From JAOAGA01 sp964540515 (GTDB lineage Bacteria; CALINM01), in contig CAZIMS010000022.1 in the NCBI GenBank assembly GCA_964540515.1, forward strand, positions 1 through 6,291: a DNA stretch of 6,291 bases, in the 5' to 3' direction. The translations under genes and the position numbers were made by a program. Shown one piece after another: positions 5,101-6,291 of the stretch (positions are counted from its first letter, which is position 1; each line of letters begins with the position of its first letter). The notes under the pieces were generated by a model that had not been told where the DNA came from, searched no databases, and saw only the letters and a list, made by a program, of their open reading frames with translations.

Positions 5101-6291
5101 GAACCTATGATTGATGCTGCAGTAACCAGTATTGACCGACCATTTGATAATGAATTAAAACGGGTCTCATTTGCACCTGAAGTTGAAGTAACCAACAACA
5201 GTAATTATGCCTATACAATACCAGTCAAAGCCGAAATCTGGACACAGGCTCAAGGCTTTTTTGAAGACTTTACCGGCACGACCTTCCCACCTACAGGTTG
5301 GACTAGATATAACTTTGATGGCGGTGACCAATGGGTGCGAAGCACTTCTTATTACAACTCGCCTCCAGCCGGTGCATATAGCAACTGGGATATTCCTAAT
5401 AATGACTGGCTAATTACTCCTCAAATCTACATAAATCCTGGTGACTCGCTAATATTCTATTGGGACCCTGCTGGAACCTATTTTGTTGATAGTATTGCAA
5501 TTCGTGTTTCTACAACAACTTTAGATACCTCTGCATTTGCTATCATTGATAAAGTAGGCGGAGCCAACTTACCGATGACGAGAAAAGCAGTATATCTCGG
5601 TGATTATGCTGGTCAGAATATCTATATTGCCTTCCACCACTTCTCTAATAACCAATTGGGTATCGCAATTGATGATGTACAAGTTGGTTATGTTCCGCCT
5701 CAATTGGTCTGGTCTGATTATGACGAATCAATTCTACTTAATGGTGGTGGAACATCTGGAAATGTTGTATTCTCCAACTTCACACCACTGAATGCTGGCA
5801 ATTATCTATTCAAAGCCTGGACCGAACTTCCTGGTGATCAAATCCCAGGCAACGACTTAATGACCAAGACCTTCACCGTTGAGGTTATTCCAATTGAACT
5901 CGTCGAACCTCAAAATGGCGCTGAATTCCAAGACCGAACTCCAACATTTGAATGGAACGCAGTGACCGGTGCAACTGCTTATCGTATCCAGATCGCTGAT
6001 GAAGAATTCACTAAGACAATCTTAATCGACTCAGTCGTTGACGCGACTACCTATACTGTTCCTGATGAATTAGAACTTGCTGACGGCACTTATTACTGGC
6101 ATGTCAGAGCTGAAGAACCTGGTACACCTGACCCATACTCTGAAACCAGAATGTTCAAAGTTGATAATGTCGGACCTGATGCACCGACCTTAACCTCACC
6201 TTCCGGCTTAATTAATGATAATACCCCAACCTTTGTATGGCAAGCAGTTTCTGATGCTGTGCTCTATAATCTCGTAGTTGAAACTGGTAAA
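2122..6291 (+). CDS. Large secreted multidomain surface protein (3' end missing)
   Basis: 1390 codons are open to the window edge, so the C-terminus is missing. Residues 1-21 are a signal peptide (hydrophobic LLLVLVLLGLISVAFA, cleavage after AFA), so the product is exported. Residues about 40-410 look like an FG-GAP/VCBS-type beta-propeller, with repeated blades such as VAVGDVDGDEFTDILYG (130-146, a DxDGDxxxD calcium-type loop), AVAIGDVD (234) and DIAIGD (336). A CARDB-like domain covers 428-535, a jelly-roll-like module 536-708 (ending FIDSVMV), a second CARDB-like domain 718-827 and a choice-of-anchor-J-like (cleaved adhesin) domain 828-995 (DDWLISPRFDC, WWYIDDFKLEP). A third CARDB-like domain (996-1253) is interrupted by another J-like domain at 1046-1190 (FFEDFTG, NNDWLITPQ, IAIDDVQVGY). 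FN3-like repeats begin at 1254 and 1350 (TPTFEWNAVTGATAYRIQIAD; TPTFVWQAV). Adhesion, ligand binding or an envelope-associated role is inferred. A cell-surface sorting tail may lie beyond the window. No catalytic motif was recognised. Confidence 0.93.
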   Translation, partial: MSRNNLLLVLVLLGLISVAFAKTEAKSEFVLSDLPILKANEIDPYAEIPAPTYDTNRIWTGSTANLIREIKGGKYFKGSADDTFRLVGIQSGGTRFLVIATDTMTNTFVKHGYRIETPLTYGSGWTGEPVAVGDVDGDEFTDILYGTTSSTFRLYWVEWEPTFSAWRYRDSITVNAAINDITFGDGDNNPLTRDFYFNIAQTSPAGAIMRAYWTGTAWDTLRLLTPGYTSATRAVAIGDVDPTLAGNEIYVGAGVIIHQMYLSDIGWINTPLVSMGYAISDMTIGGSHPMLIGPVIATVFASTGAQIGLVGHTGTTWTGWIWLLTTTWGTSVGFHDIAIGDIYLSNPGTEIVLTSGSTSATGYSRIFWIAPNGTAWQIPLVKPVGSQSEIGVFIHPDINRFKHYPVPNEFVIAAGGAITEFEERDFVNDVGTYYFQTFMPTAIINAEDSIFVTIFNDGSAPQSGFSVGYTCRFNPSVTGSVLYTGTLAPGQNDVVRMPVTFDFLGLDTLIVYTSLEGDANKANDSTKVAFNVYPIGTMVGCGFNQTLFPPSRNSSFYPLVPGPSDWERTIISGTINWEGTATGSNPTASPLEGGRFAQYRSFNATAGSQARLRTHRFKLGPEPRKVITTFYMYGDPGYSTNPDSIIVEISTDGINYERKAAFWRYNTTAGWYRQSVDMGDYLANSNLYVAFRAYSGFGNNMFIDSVMVTTDVPTAAVNDVGIDRIYGLPTPTFVGTNYPITVRIRNYGLGDQSGPFPISYDPGDGSSPITEVWSGSLPALDTVLYTFSTPYNPSTPGGPFTFKAWTDMTTPPDANNANDTAFKTFRVCPQYHTPPFYKDFNEAWTNSTNPPFCGWTIIDGGSEPTPTVNNNDWHKYNTGTREVARVYWSPVENHDDWLISPRFDCSAPGSYVLSFWHYYNDYTTTRLDTGKVLISLDGGATWPIEVARFSNADDSGTVSYDITSYVAGQNNVKVAFQYCAYDEMWWYIDDFKLEPMIDAAVTSIDRPFDNELKRVSFAPEVEVTNNSNYAYTIPVKAEIWTQAQGFFEDFTGTTFPPTGWTRYNFDGGDQWVRSTSYYNSPPAGAYSNWDIPNNDWLITPQIYINPGDSLIFYWDPAGTYFVDSIAIRVSTTTLDTSAFAIIDKVGGANLPMTRKAVYLGDYAGQNIYIAFHHFSNNQLGIAIDDVQVGYVPPQLVWSDYDESILLNGGGTSGNVVFSNFTPLNAGNYLFKAWTELPGDQIPGNDLMTKTFTVEVIPIELVEPQNGAEFQDRTPTFEWNAVTGATAYRIQIADEEFTKTILIDSVVDATTYTVPDELELADGTYYWHVRAEEPGTPDPYSETRMFKVDNVGPDAPTLTSPSGLINDNTPTFVWQAVSDAVLYNLVVETGK
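2124..2142 (+). promoter_or_regulatory. Start-codon hairpin in gene 2
   Basis: GAGTAG (2124-2129) and CTACTC (2137-2142) form a 6-bp perfect stem with a 7-nt loop. The first base is the G of the start codon. The right arm includes CTCC (2140-2143), which could alternatively pair with GGAG of the Shine-Dalgarno sequence, so two exclusive folds are conceivable. Confidence 0.4.
2148..2168 (+). promoter_or_regulatory. Perfect hairpin within signal-peptide codons
   Basis: ATTAGTCC (2148-2155) and GGACTAAT (2161-2168) form an 8-bp perfect stem around a 5-nt loop (TTTTA). It lies within the VLVLLGLI codons of the signal peptide, 5 bases after the preceding hairpin. Leucine and valine codon choice may serve this structure, or the symmetry may be chance. 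Confidence 0.45.

Noticed and set aside
4447..5791. Small ORFs within gene 2 (4447-4803 minus; 4928-5110, 5207-5413 and 5600-5791 plus)
   Set aside because: They are shadows in other frames of a continuous 1390-codon reading frame with clear domains.
2122..6291. Frameshift or internal stop in gene 2
   Set aside because: I read every codon of the frame from 2122 to 6291; none is a stop, and the domain patterns remain in register throughout.

Overview
The window looks like a fragment of an AT-rich bacterial genome. It holds two clear genes, both on the + strand, and each is preceded by an unusually complex non-coding region. The best guess at source is an uncultivated bacterium related to the FCB group, or a candidate phylum such as WOR-3. 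The basis is a very large secreted protein combining FG-GAP-like, CARDB-like, choice-of-anchor-J-like and FN3-like modules, a style common in those lineages. This is inference from domain style only; no phylogenetic marker is present.

Positions 1-552 contain no convincing gene. From about 71 onward they hold a decayed tandem array whose units (spaced about 44, 58 or 85-89 bp) each resemble the ribosome-binding-site and start-codon region of the gene that follows. The last unit is the real start (GAGGTGA, then ATG at 553). Gene 1 (553-1446, 297 aa) has a basic N-terminus, a helical motif with a GE...YPxL signature, a long charged helix, and a C-terminal winged-helix-like region reminiscent of Panacea/DUF4065 or YwgA-type proteins. 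It is most likely a regulator or antitoxin-like protein.

Positions 1447-2121 separate the genes. They contain two copies of a 16-bp element (GAATGGGAAAGGCAGA), a good sigma-70-type promoter (TTGACA/TAAAAT) before the second copy, and a leader of nearly 390 nt. The leader carries a long imperfect hairpin, a 14-bp perfect palindrome and a double CCGC/GCGG hairpin next to the Shine-Dalgarno sequence. A 122-codon frame spans this leader and overlaps the next start by 8 nt; whether it is a gene is doubtful.

Gene 2 (2122 to beyond the window end, at least 1390 aa) encodes an exported multidomain surface or cell-envelope protein: signal peptide, FG-GAP-like propeller, CARDB-like and jelly-roll modules, then FN3-like repeats. 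One choice-of-anchor-J-like domain appears to be inserted inside a CARDB-like domain. Two more perfect hairpins lie in its first 47 coding bases, so its translation start sits among three local RNA structures.

The genes are probably separate transcription units, since gene 2 has its own promoter. No known mobile element, CRISPR array, tRNA or rRNA was seen. The most unusual features are the gene-start repeat array and the structured start region of gene 2.
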